A stretch of DNA of 64,000 nt from the NCBI GenBank assembly GCA_033977485.1, contig CM066994.1, positions 48,757,155 through 48,821,154 of the forward strand. Reading direction: 5' to 3'. Below are positions 22,165-33,524 of the stretch, in pieces. The stretch is from Hydrangea macrophylla (Eukaryota; Streptophyta; Magnoliopsida; Cornales; Hydrangeaceae). The notes below the pieces were generated by a model, which did not search any database, was not told where the DNA came from, and saw only the letters and a program-made list of their open reading frames with translations. Every line of letters starts with the position of its first letter. Position 1 is the stretch's first letter. Position numbers and translations under genes: made by a program.

Positions 22165-25090
22165 TGTGGATATCGCAATTTCTCCTTACCCACAGCTTTT
22201 TTAAAAATTTTATTTAAAAACCTTTATCAAATTCAAAACAAATAAGCCGCCACTTAATTTTTAAAAGGAAAAATTAAGAAACCATTTTGAAAGCAAACTG
22301 GTCTTTTATGAAACCAAAGATTAACTAGGTCCGGGGATTATGGAATGAGAGAGGAAGGAGTCCAATGAACTAAAACACCCTCTCTCATCCTATCTCGCGA
22401 TAGGCCTCTACTCAACATCCTTCTAATCGAATTATTAATCTAAGCATGCCCACAATTAATACATAGATATAGATATACATCACAAAAGCATATCTAAAGG
22501 GGTGCAAAATTGCTAACAGTAAAATATCATTCAAAATCAAGTAGTTCAATTAGCAAGCAAGATGATATGCAAAAGAGAACTAGAGAACTTACTCGGGGTC
22601 CAGCTGCAAAAATAGACGTGTAATGCATACATGAGTAAAATAATCCTAAAAGGGGTCTCTAATCACATATATACATATAAAGGCAAGACCTGATTCTAAA
22701 GTGTCGTACATGGAGTCGAAAATCAATTAAAATTAACAAATAAACGTTCTAGATCGCGAGAAAAAATGAGAAAACGTACCTCAAAAGCGCAACAAAACAA
22801 AGAGTTAGTTCACAATACATTGTATCAAATAGTCAATTCTAAACTTCTAGCTTAAATCTATCAAATAAAAGGAGAATTGACTCAACTATGAATTCCTTTT
22901 GACTAGTTGGGACCATAGTCATGTTCAATTAAATGCAATTTTAATCCTAATACGACATGAGTTCTAATCACATGTATAAACCTATATGGATGAATGTATA
23001 TGAGCATGAACAAGAGCAAGCTATGAGCTATTCATTGACTTGGATCATTTAACCTCTAGATTTAAGCTTAAGTAATCATTATTAAAACATGGTATAAGCC
23101 CTAAGTCATGAAAAGATCATTTGAACCTATTATTTGCAAAGTTAGTTGAATCTGTCACAAAACTCCCGGAGTTTCAGAGAGCAACCCACAAATTCAAAAA
23201 TAGAAAAATCATGCTTCCCATGGTTTGATGTCAATGAATTTTGGACACAAGATGCCACTGTGAGTCTAGTTTCCAATCCAAAAAGAAAATTCAAAGATCA
23301 ACGGTTCGATCTCCGGGAATTAGACAAAAACAAGACATCACTCAGCAATTTCCAACTCTCTGTCTAGAGATTTTGTATGATTTTATAAAAATAGTGAACG
23401 AATTAGAAAGATTCTAATCTTTTTAGGAGACCTTATTAACATATAAAACTTCATATAAAAAATTATTTGGGGTCAAGAATACTTTATTAAAGTTCTAATT
23501 TGCTTGTTTCAAAAAGGTGTCACTGTTCTGAAACTCTGGACAGATTTTGGTTACTTCACAAAACACATGACCAAACCACTCTAAACACGAAACACGAAAT
23601 CTTATCAAATAAAATTACAGCGGTAAAAGTTTGTGTTGTGAACATTTTCCAGTTGGTTTCATTCAATTCCAACGGTCCATTATTTAACTAAAAATCCTTG
23701 ATCAAAAACAGTTTATGAATCTACTATTTAATTATCAAGTTCAACTTTTATTGGTTAACTCCAACTACTAAGCCATGAAGTTAGGCTTAAACCAAACTAC
23801 TTCTCCTACCATTTGATGGTCATTGGAGGTTAAAGACACTCATACTTGTAGATTTCAATGGAGTATGAAGAAGACTTCATGAAACCTTAAGAGAATGGAC
23901 TCAAACCATGGAGATAGGTTCAAACCCATTAATCAAACGTGCTAATATCAACCTTAATCTTCTTGTAAATCATAAGTCTACAAGGGGATTTAAGGGATTC
24001 TTAGACCAAGGGACTCAAGTAAAATATTGAAAGTCTTATGAGTTCCAAAAGATGAATATGACCAAAAGAAAATAAAAATCAAGGTTCAAATAATATCCAA
24101 ATTAACTTTGTGATTTATTCAACTTTAAACCTTAAGGTAGTTTGATCCAAACCAATGAAATGCAAGTTCAATCACAATATTAGTGGTGTGTGATGAAATG
24201 AGGTGGGAAGAGAGTTTTTGAAAATGTGTAAAGACCCTAGGAGACTCTAAATATTGTGATTGAACCTAAACTAAATAAACTAATTAATTCTAGAGTTTAC
24301 CTCCATGTATCCTCAACTTCTTGGTTGTTTTAGGATTTCCTAAGGTGAGTAAAACTCTTCTTCTAGCTCTTCCTTATTTAAATTCCCCTAAAACTTACTT
24401 TTGATTGTGCTTAGAAATTTTTTAAGAAGTTTTAAAACAAAGAGAATTTTAAGATACGAATCACAAAAGTAAGTCAAAAAAAGATGATCCTTTGTAATGG
24501 GATATTCATCCCCTATATATAGGCAAATTCTAGAAGGTTATTTCTTTAAATTCACAACTAAAAACCCTAATCCCGGATGTCCTTTTGAAGGTACAAACAT
24601 ACTATTTCAAAGCTGGCAGCCACAAAAAATGCAGCACTCAATGGAGATGAAAGCGGAACTCAATGAGTGCCGGTGCGGCACTCACTGACAACCGGTGCGG
24701 CACTCACTGAATGCCGATGCAGCATTCAATGATATCGCGGACAACTCTGCAGACTGCATTTTTTTTGGATTTTAGATTTTCGCAGCATTTAGTGCATTTC
24801 TAGAGCAATGAGTGAGTGCCATTGCGGCACTGACTGACTGTCGGACGGTGATCAGAGAGTGCTGCACCGGCAACCCGAGAATGCCGCAGAAGTGAGCCAT
24901 GTGCCGTTTCCTTCTCTTTTTTCCTTGTTCTCTCTTTTTCTTCTTTTTCTCTCTTTTGTTGAATTGAGGAGCTTTTTGAAGAGCTTGGATCACCGTTTAG
25001 AAGTCCTATATTAGTTGGACATTGTCATCATCGAATCTAGAGGTAATACTCCCCTTAATTCAATATTTGGTCAAAATTGGGGTGTCTACA
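22165..25090 (-). repeat. Tat LTR (5' LTR of the left Tat element)
   Basis: 2926 bp. On the minus strand it starts TGTAGACACCCC (25090) and ends in GATATCCACA (22165). It is the same family as the solo LTR. It has a TATA box CTATATATAG at 24513-24522, a palindrome cluster at 24626-24890 upstream of it and a splice-donor consensus GAG|GTAAAC at 24301/24300. The left side carries a decayed primer site. The right side (GATGCCTCTTGAC) also looks faintly like a polypurine tract on the minus strand, so it might serve as LTR to sequence on both sides. Confidence 0.8.
24626..24890 (-). repeat. GGCACTCA/TGAGTGCC palindrome cluster in Tat LTR
   Basis: About ten copies of GCGGCACTCACTGAATGCCG-like half-sites in both orientations, 100-370 bp upstream (minus strand) of the LTR TATA box. 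Confidence 0.8.
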
Positions 25091-26100
25091 GATGCCTCTT
25101 GACAGACTCACTCCTAAGCATAAAGATGTGAAAATGATGTCTCTTGACGGACTCATTCCTAGAATTGGGGATGATATGGGCTTAGTGATCCTGAGTACAG
25201 GACGTACTTCTTGATGATCCGTAGATGGGAGGTTGATTTGATATGTAGATGGGTGAACTGAGGGATTGCTATAGAGTTGGAGTCTGATCAAAGGCTGTAT
25301 AAAGTGGGTTGAAAGTAAGTTAGGCAGTAGTGAGGCTTTTGGAGCTATGTTGGGCCAGTGGTTAGGCTTTTGGAAGTATGTTGGGTCAGAGATGAGGGCT
25401 CTCCTTACAAAGATGCTGGAAGTATCAGGACCAGTTGCCCCTATTTCAAAAGATATGCATTTTTTGCTATGTTGTAAAGTATGAATGATTTTTTTAATAA
25501 TATTATTTTGAATGCGATGTACAGAGTATTTACAAAAGTGTTTGATGTATGAGTTTATCATCCGCAAAAGAATGTTCATAAGTTAGTGGATATTGTATGT
25601 CTTGATGCTTGTTAGAACACTAGAAGACAACGTATTTTGACTTTATGGGCTCAATGTCCCAATATTTGGTGAATGTCCAGTCCTTGTCTGTATTTGCTGT
25701 GTCGACAGTTTTGCCATAGTCTTGATTTTTACTCGTAGCACTCTTTTGAGGTTTTCACTAAACCCGTTAGACTATCTTTAATTTGACAGTATGTGATGGC
25801 CCATGTCTTTGAAATGATGCAAAGTATGATTTAATAAATCCAACAAGATTTGTGTCAATCAGAGTGGACTTTTAGTGGGTTGTCATGTAGGCTAGGGTCA
25901 TAGGTTAAGAAATGAAGGATCGTATGAAGGCTCAAAGGGTTTTTTTTTTTTGAAAGGTCGATTGGAATGCCTGAGATCACCTTATGCTCTGGAATACGAC
26001 TTGAGGGAAATTGCCCCAGTTTGAAGTGAGTATCCAAGTTGGATAGTATTTTGTGAATTTTTCTAGCTTCCAGTGTTTTTTTTTTAAATTTTTCGTTGGG
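25091..26100. other. Unresolved spacer left of element 2
   Basis: No supported gene. It contains diverged direct repeats of TCTTGACRGACTCA (25097 and 25141) and of GGCTTTTGGA..TATGTTGGG (about 25340 and 25370). It also has GCCCCTA/GCCCCAG tracts at 25437 and 26011 like those of Tat 3' regions. It is contiguous with 36279 onward once element 2 (target duplication CTTCA) is disregarded. It may be the 3' untranslated region of another decayed Tat element. Confidence 0.35.
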
Positions 26101-26745
26101 CTTCATGTCACGCCTCGACGTAGCATAATTCAGGAAAGCATTTAATTTCCTATATGGACTCGTAGGTCGTGACAAGTGAGTATGACCAATTGTCCCTGCA
26201 ACAAATAACTTAACAACATTTCTAAAGGAAAGAATACTAATAAACATAAACATCCGAAATTAAAACTTACTAAACTATTACATAAGTCCAGGTCTTAGGC
26301 ACAAACGCCCTTATTCAAATCTATCATAAAGTCTATTACAACCCCAAATTAAAAGACATATGAAATATGAAACAGCCTCCTGGAAAGTCTCCTGCTTCTA
26401 ACTAGCATAGTCAACGAACTCTGGCTGCTCCTGACCTGGAAAATCTGGACAAAGAGCCCAGGACGCATCGAAAGCTGGTGAGTAAAATAAACATGTGCTC
26501 GTAATGTATATATAAGCATATAAACAACGGTGCAATTTAACTTTTAAAAGCAATAGGTTCAAGGTTCCAATTCCAACATAAGTCACGGGGGAATATAGTA
26601 AGCAATAAATACATAATCGCACATAAATCATGTAACATCTTATCTTACCAATTCTTTTCTTTGAATAGCTCAATTCAACTAACACATCACCTCAGTTACC
26701 TGGAGTAATAACCGCTCAGTACCTATATCGTACAACACACGTCGC

Positions 26746-27160
26746 CTTGGATACCAGGAATAATATCCGATCGATATCCAAGTCACACACCATACTATCG
26801 CCTCCAATATCAGGAATACTATCCGCTCGATATTGAAGTCACGCACCACTCTATCCCCTCAAATACCAGGAATAATATCCGATCGATATCTGGGCCGATC
26901 ACAATAAACCATCGCTCCGGATATCAGGAATACTATCCGCTCAATATTCGAAACGCGCGTCTTAGATACCAGGAACACTATCCGATCGATATCTAAGTCG
27001 TACACGACACTATCACCATCGCTTCGGATATCAGGAATACTATCCGATCAATATCCGAAACGCACGCCTTAGATACCAGGAATACTATCCGATCGATATC
27101 TAAGTCGTACACAACACTGTCGCCTCCAATACTAGGAATAATGTCCGATCGGTATTGAGG
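26746..27160. repeat. Hairpin array with covarying arms (copy in 3' LTR)
   Basis: Eight units of about 37 nt at 46-61 bp spacing, each made of a near-constant centre (CAGGAATAnTATCCGnTCR) and flanking arms complementary to each other but different between units. Arm pairs include CTTGGATA/TATCCAAG (26746-26782), CTTAGATA/TATCTAAG (26961-26997 and 27068-27104), TTCGGATAT/ATATCCGAA (27022-27058) and CAATAT/ATATTG (26801-26837). Confidence 0.85.
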
Positions 27161-27713
27161 TCGCACACCAGACCGCCACTCTTTACTCTTTTCACGCTTT
27201 CTCACACACATGCATGTCGACTCCACCTCGACCCTATCATTCATGTCAAAGTCCATGAAGTTGTAATACCAAACAAACGTACAAGAAATTAAGTCTTGTT
27301 ATCCTTCTTTTTAACTTAATCTTTCAAACAGGGTTTTGTACCAGCTTATTATTATTGATTAAATCAATTTATCCAAATCTCACTTTTATAATCTATTTTC
27401 CTTTTCTTTATTAACAAAGTACACCGTCCTTAGAATCATTGAGTTAGTACCCATGATCTAAATTATCAAGTCATATATGAAACAACAAGTAAATTCATCA
27501 AAAACTACTTTAATACGTTTTTACAGCTACTAGTACACAAGCATATCCACTTTGAAGCAATGCCATTAAAAATGAGTTATAATTTTTATAGGTTAATTAC
27601 ACATCAAAAGAAAGGTCTTTGAGTCTAGTTTCCAACGCTTCAAACGGTGCGCGTTTTCGAGTTTTCTAGAGGAAGTTATGGCCATTTTAGTAAAAGTCGT
27701 CAGTGCTGAAAAA

Positions 27714-27807
27714 TGTCAATCGATTGACAAAAGTGTCAATCGATTGGATGACATGTCAATCAATTGGATGACATGTCAATCGATTGGATATATTTCCAAT
27801 CGATTGG
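27714..27807. repeat. CAATCGATTG palindromes in element 2 LTR
   Basis: Five sites: a perfect 16-bp palindrome TGTCAATCGATTGACA at 27714-27729, three further sites (one degenerate), and the 12-bp palindrome CCAATCGATTGG at 27796-27807. The same core occurs in the unrelated LTR at 1-2208. Right LTR copy: 35149-35242. Confidence 0.95.
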
Positions 27808-28451
27808 TATCAGCAGTTTCTCCCCTGTTACGAATTTGAAGTCTGTTTTTGACCCATTTCTCAATCCTGCTTCAACCAAGACATGTAATATATGGATTTC
27901 TTCATTTTTCCGCAAGGATTATGAATACGCGATCGGTTTAACTAATTTCAATCGTAGCTCTTGGATTTCACGTAAAACCGAGAGGTGACAAAACTTTAAA
28001 TCAATGGTACGTCGCGATACGGATGAATTACTTCGTAGGATTCGAACCGTAGCTTATTGGGACAAAGATCTTTCATTCCCAATTCACGGAATTGATTTTG
28101 GTTAACTTTTGTAAAACTCCAATTTTCAAGCTTCAATGGTATCTATATATATACACATATACACACATATATACACTGAAATATACATATATAAACATGG
28201 TGAGTGAGTTTATAATACTCACTGAGGTGATTACACAGAGAATTTTGAGACCGAGAATTCCGCCGAATAATCCGCCGTTAGAAATTACTCCTCCGTTCTT
28301 GATATATATATATATAGCTATGTATGTGACTGAATATGTATATGTATATATATAATCTGAGTAAGTGTGTGTGTGTGTTCTTGAGAGGAAGAGAGAATGG
28401 AGATAATTTGAGGGAGATTGAGAGAGACACAGTGAGTGAGAGAGAGACACT

Positions 28452-28470
28452 GTTATACATATATATAAAC
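28452..28470 (-). promoter_or_regulatory. TATA box of element 2 LTR (3' copy)
   Basis: On the minus strand GTTTATATATATGTATAAC is followed by a long CT-rich leader, a typical plant core-promoter layout. The 5' LTR copy, which would drive the genomic RNA, is at 35894-35912. Confidence 0.6.
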
Positions 28471-28833
28471 TGCCCAAAATTGGGCTCCAAGCAATGGGTA
28501 GAAATCACCCGGTGAGGTTGAGCTCACGTGCTCCCTCACCCAACATGCGATATAGTCGCAGATTTTAAAACAAAACTGGTATTTTACGGTTGATATAAAA
28601 GTACTGAAAATTATTTTAGTGTAGGAATTAAATCCAGGGTTGTATAAAAATATAGATATTGATTTTTGAAACCATAGAAAATATTTTTTTCTGTATTTAT
28701 GGAAATTACAGTTTGACCCCCCAAATAAATATTTCAAATAGAAATTAAATCAAATGCTCATAGAAATGAAATGCAATATTTATCAAAAAGAAATATTCAT
28801 TTATTTATGGAAAAGAAAATACAGGGTGTTACA

Positions 28834-28849
28834 CTCTACCCACCTTAAC
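28834..28849 (-). other. Polypurine tract of element 2
   Basis: The minus strand reads GTTAAGGTGGGTAGAG immediately before the 3' LTR start TGTAACACC. Confidence 0.8.
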
Positions 28850-28877
28850 AGAGATTTCGCCCCGAAATCTGACCTAA

Positions 28878-31800
28878 CTAATCCTGTAACAACTCGGGGT
28901 ATCTAGTCCTCATGTCTGACTCTAACTCCCACGACGCTTCTCCCTCGTCATGATGCCTCCACTGAACCTTAACCAGAGGAACGTCCCTTCTTCTCAGCCT
29001 CTTGATACTCTGGTCGAGAATCCGCACAGGTCTATCCTTGTAGACAACATTCTGACTTATCTCAATATCATCAAAATTAACCACATGTGAAGGGTCCCGT
29101 ATGTATTTCCTTAACATACTGACATGGAATACGTTATGAACACCAGACATCTTTGGTGGCAACGTGAGTCGATAAGCCACTTTTCCAACTCGCTCCAATA
29201 CCTCGAATGGTCCGATGAAACGAGGTGCCAACTTTCCTCTTTTCTGACCAAAACGTACTACTCCCCGAACAGGTGAAACCTTAAGGAGTACGTGATCTCC
29301 GACACTGAACTCCAAGTCTTTTCGACGTCGATCCGCATAACTCTTGTGTCTACTCTGTGCAGTTTTCATTCTTTCCCTGACCAGTGAAATCTTCTCATTG
29401 GTCTCTCTCACCAATTCTGGTCCCAAAAGTTCAGTGTCTCCCACTTCAGCCCAACACAATGGAGATCGACATGGCCGTCCGTACAAGGCTTTAAACGGTG
29501 CCATCCCAATACTCGAGTGATAACTGTTGTTATACGCAAATTCGACCAACGGCAAGTGCGTCTCCCAAGATCCTTCAAAGTCAATTGCACAAGCTCTCAG
29601 CATATCTTCCATAATCTGATTAACACGCTCGGTCTGTCCATCGGTCTGAGGATGGAAGGCAGTACTCATCTTGAGCGAAGTTCCCATAGCCTTCTGCAAA
29701 CTTTCCCAAAATCCCGAGGTAAAACGTGCATCGCGGTCTGATACAATCGACACAGGCGCACCATGCAGTCGCACCACTTGCTGGATATACATTCGACTCA
29801 TCCTTTCTACTGGGTAAGTCATATTGTACGCGATAAAGTGTGCAGACTTTGTCAGACGATCCACAATTACCCAAATTGCGTCATGATTCTGTTGTGACCG
29901 GGGTAATCCAACCACGAAATCCATAGTTATGTGTTCCCACTTCCATCCTGGAACAGGCAGGGGTTGTAACAATCCCGAGGGTCTCTGATGTTCGGCCTTC
30001 ACTTGTTGACAAGTCAAACATTTAGACACAAACTCGGCTACTTCTCGTTTCATCCCTTCCCACCAGAAGTTTCTCTTCAAATCCTTATACATCTTTGTTC
30101 CTCCTGGGTGTACTATCAGTCTTGATTTATGTGCTTCTTCAAGAATATCTTTTCTCAAGTCCCCTGAATCCGGCACACACAATCTATCTCAACATCTGTA
30201 TCCCCCATTAGTCCCAACCTTCCACTCTGTAGGGTCCTTTTCTGACATCTTGGCGAACCATGCTTGAAATTTCTCATCTTTCCTCTGAGCCGCGATGATT
30301 CGACTCACAAGTATTGGTTGTACTACAAGGCATCCAAAGTGATGTCCGTCACCTCCCTTAGAAATTTGCATATCAAATTCTGCGATTGTCTCCTAGGCTT
30401 TCCATTCCCTCATCATCAATAAAGCAATCATTCCTTGAGGTTTCCGACTTAGGGCGTCAGCGACTACATTAGCCTTACCAGGGTGGTACTCTAATGTAAA
30501 GTTGTAGTCCTTAATCAGCTCCATCCACCGACGTTGCCTCATGTTCAACTCCTTCTGAGTAAACAAATACTTAAGGCTCTTGTGGTCCGAGAACAAATCA
30601 AACTTCTCCCCATAGCGGTAGTGTCTCCAGATCTTAAGCACAAACACAACTGCTGCCAGTTCCAAATCATGAGTTGGGTAATTCAATTCATTCGGTTTCA
30701 ATTGTTGTGAACCATAGGCTATGACCTTTCCGTCTTGCATAAGGACACACCCCAATCCTTGATACGAGGCGTCACTAAAAATAGTGAACTTCTCACCATC
30801 TTTTGGTATCGCAAGCACTGGCGCTGTTGTCAATCTCTCTTTCAATTCCAGAAAAGCGCGTTCATGCTTATCATCCCATTTAAACTTCAAATCTTTCTTA
30901 GTCAAACCAGTTAACGGGGCTGCTATCTTTGAGAAACCCTCTACAAATCTCCGATAGTAACCGGCAAGTCCCAGAAAACTTCTGACTTCTGTAGTATTGG
31001 TCGGCCGAGTCCAATTTGCCACTACATCGGTCTTTGAGGAGTCAACTGCGATTCCTTGTTGTGAGATCACGTGTCCGAGGAACTTAACTTTCTGAAGCCA
31101 GAATTCACACTTGCTGAATTTAGCATATAGGCGGTGATCCTTGAGAGTCTACAACGCGATCCGTAGATGTTGCTCATGCTCTCCCTCTGACTTGGAATAG
31201 ATCAAAATATCATCAATAAAGACAATAACGAATTGATCCAAATAGGGCTTGAATACTCTGTTCATCAAGTCCATAAACACAGCCGGAGCATTCGTCATCC
31301 CAAACGGCATCACTAAGAACTCATAGTGTCCGTATCTCGTCCTGAAAGCAGTTTTAGGTATGTCTTTCTTCCGCACCCTCAACTGGTGATACCCTGACCG
31401 TAGATCAATCTTAGAAAAGGTCGTGGCTCCTTGCAACTGATCAAACAGATCGTCAATCCGAGGTAAAGGATATTTATTCTTGATAGTAACCTTATTTAGT
31501 TCTCGGTAGTCAATACACAACCGCATTGACCCATCCTTCTTCTTCACGAATAACACTGGTGCTCCCCAGGGTGAAGTACTTGGACGAACAAAATCCAACT
31601 TCTCAAGTTCTTGAACTTGTTCCTTCAGCTCCAATAACTCTATAGGGGCCATCCTGTAGGGAACTTTGGTTATAGGTCGAGTACCTGGCACCAATTCCAC
31701 ACAGAATTCTATGTCCCTTTCTGACGGTAATCCTGAAATATCTCGGAATACTTCCTCAAATTCCTTAATCACCGGGATTGATGACACTGTCACCTCTGCA

Positions 31801-33351
31801 CTGACAACCTCAATGTTTGCTAGGCATCTGGTGAGGAACATATCACCCGAAGGATTACATTGGAAATCAAAGGGTTGGTTCCCATTGTCCGCAAATGTGA
31901 TCTTCTTCCTTGCACAATCCAACTTCGCATGATTCTCCTCGAGCCAATCCATTCCCAGGATTATATCAAATTCTTTCATCGACAGAACCACCAATCTCGC
32001 CAAAAGTTCACGGTCTCCTAACCATAGAGGACAGTCCTTACATACATGTAATAACTTGACTGTGGTCCCTAAGGGTGAGACAGCACTCAAAGCTTCCTCT
32101 AAACGTTGCGGTACTATACCCAACTTTCGAACAGTCTTAACAGATATAAAAGAATGTGTAGCACCCGTGTCGAATAAAACTTTAACATGAGAATTAAACA
32201 AGGTTAGAGTACCTTCTACTGCTCGTTGCTCGGGCAGTCCCTCCTCATAAGCACCTCCTTCATACCCTGTTTCTTCATAACCAGCAGCCTCGGGAATAAC
32301 AGCATTCAGGCGGGCCTGTCCTTGCTGACCATAGTTACCCTTCCTAGGAGCCTTGCAGTCCGGACTTATGTTACCAGGCATGCCACAGTTATAGCACACG
32401 ACTCCTGGACGATCCACACGCCTAGGTGCTCTGCAATCTTTAGCTCGGTGACCAGGAACTCCACAATTGAAGCAATTATTATTTTTGGCCCCTTCTATTG
32501 CTAGAGGCTGATATTGCTGTACTGCTTGTGTCTGTTGAGGTTTCTTCCCTCCATCCCAGATCCTTTTCTGTCCTTGACGTTACCCTGGTTTCTGTCCTGA
32601 ATAACCCTTCTGTGGAGGTCGATTTCCAAATGGCATCGGATTCTGACAACCATCATTCTCCAACCCTGTAGCCAATCTTACCAGAGCTTCAAATGACTGG
32701 CCCAAGTGCCCCATAGTTAGATGTCGGAGAGACAAGTTGAGGCCCCGGTGATACTTCTTGATTTTCCTCTAGGGTGTGTCCACCATATGTGGAGCAAAGC
32801 GAGACAACCGTTCAAACCGAGTAGTATACTCACGGACAGTCAGATTCCCTTGAGTCAACTCCATAAACTCTTTCTCTCTCTTGTCCTTTTCTTCTTCAGG
32901 GAAATACTTCTCAAGAAATATTTCCTTGAACACCACCCATGGCATTCTCCTTTTCAGCATCCCACCAATCAGCCGCTGCATAAGACAGCTGAAAGATAGC
33001 CAGACGCTTCTTCTCCAGATCCGTGCACTCTATGGTCTCAAAGATACGCTCCATCTGGCGTAGCCACTGCTCCGCTTGCCAGGGTTCATCAGTCCCAGCA
33101 AAATACTCAGGTCGTAGAGCGTGAAACTCCTTGAGAAGCTTGTCTCCCATCTGGTGGGCTTGCCTCCCATTCCCGTTGTGATTCCCATTCTGATTATTGT
33201 TCCTCGCATTCTGATCACTAACCCTCTCCAATCTTCTTACAAAAGCCTCAAACATTCCGGTTGGATCTATTACCGGGGGTGCATCTTCAATAGCGGGACG
33301 ATTCCTGAGATTTCTTCCAGCCATATAATCGAGAGAACGGTACCTATCCAT
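28878..33351 (-). pseudogene. Element 2 gag-pol polyprotein, frameshift and stops
   Basis: Gag starts at 33351, or at the in-frame ATG 33324 (MAGRNLRNR). A frameshift near 32950 separates it from the rest, which lies in one frame from about 32981 to 28878 with stops at about 32769, 32580, 31149, 30393 and 30189. Motifs in order: capsid block (PEEEKDKREKEFMELTQGNL), two zinc knuckles ([14 protein letters not shown] intact; [14 protein letters not shown] has Asn for His), protease [14 protein letters not shown] with FIDDILIYS (about 31195), RNase H, then integrase with HHCC finger and SDRDARF (catalytic Asp present). The tail is chromodomain-like (VPLVKVQWRHHDEGEASWEL). It cannot be translated as a whole, so its recent transposition probably used proteins from another copy, or the stops arose afterwards. 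Confidence 0.92.
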
Positions 33352-33499
33352 TGATCAACAAGAATTCGGTCAACCTCTCGAGAAGAAGGAAAATTCTAAA
33401 CGATAGAAAGCGACTAAACACGGAATGAAGTCAAACTATCTTATCTTAATTCTATCTTAACGGGAGATCCTAGGTGTTCTGGACAATTGGTCGACCCAT

Positions 33500-33517
33500 A
33501 ACCTGGCTCTGATACCA
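33500..33517 (-). other. Primer binding site, initiator tRNA-Met
   Basis: The plus strand reads AACCTGGCTCTGATACCA, identical to the 3' end of plant initiator tRNA-Met including CCA. It lies 7 nt from the 5' LTR end. Confidence 0.95.
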
Positions 33518-33524
33518 AAAAGCC

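Larger units (their letters stand above)
26106..28833 (-). repeat. 3' LTR of element 2
   Basis: 2728 bp. On the minus strand it starts TGTAACACCCTG and ends GCGTGACA. It holds the TATA box (28452-28470), a CT-rich leader, palindromes (27714-27807) and the hairpin array (26746-27160). A splice-donor consensus CTCA|GTGAGT lies at 28223/28222. Confidence 0.95.

Noticed and set aside
28092..28508. Overlapping ORFs rich in Tyr/Ile/Ser/His in the element 2 LTR (repeated at 35572-35950)
   Set aside because: Translations of TATATA, CA and CT microsatellite leader; duplicated only because the LTR is duplicated.
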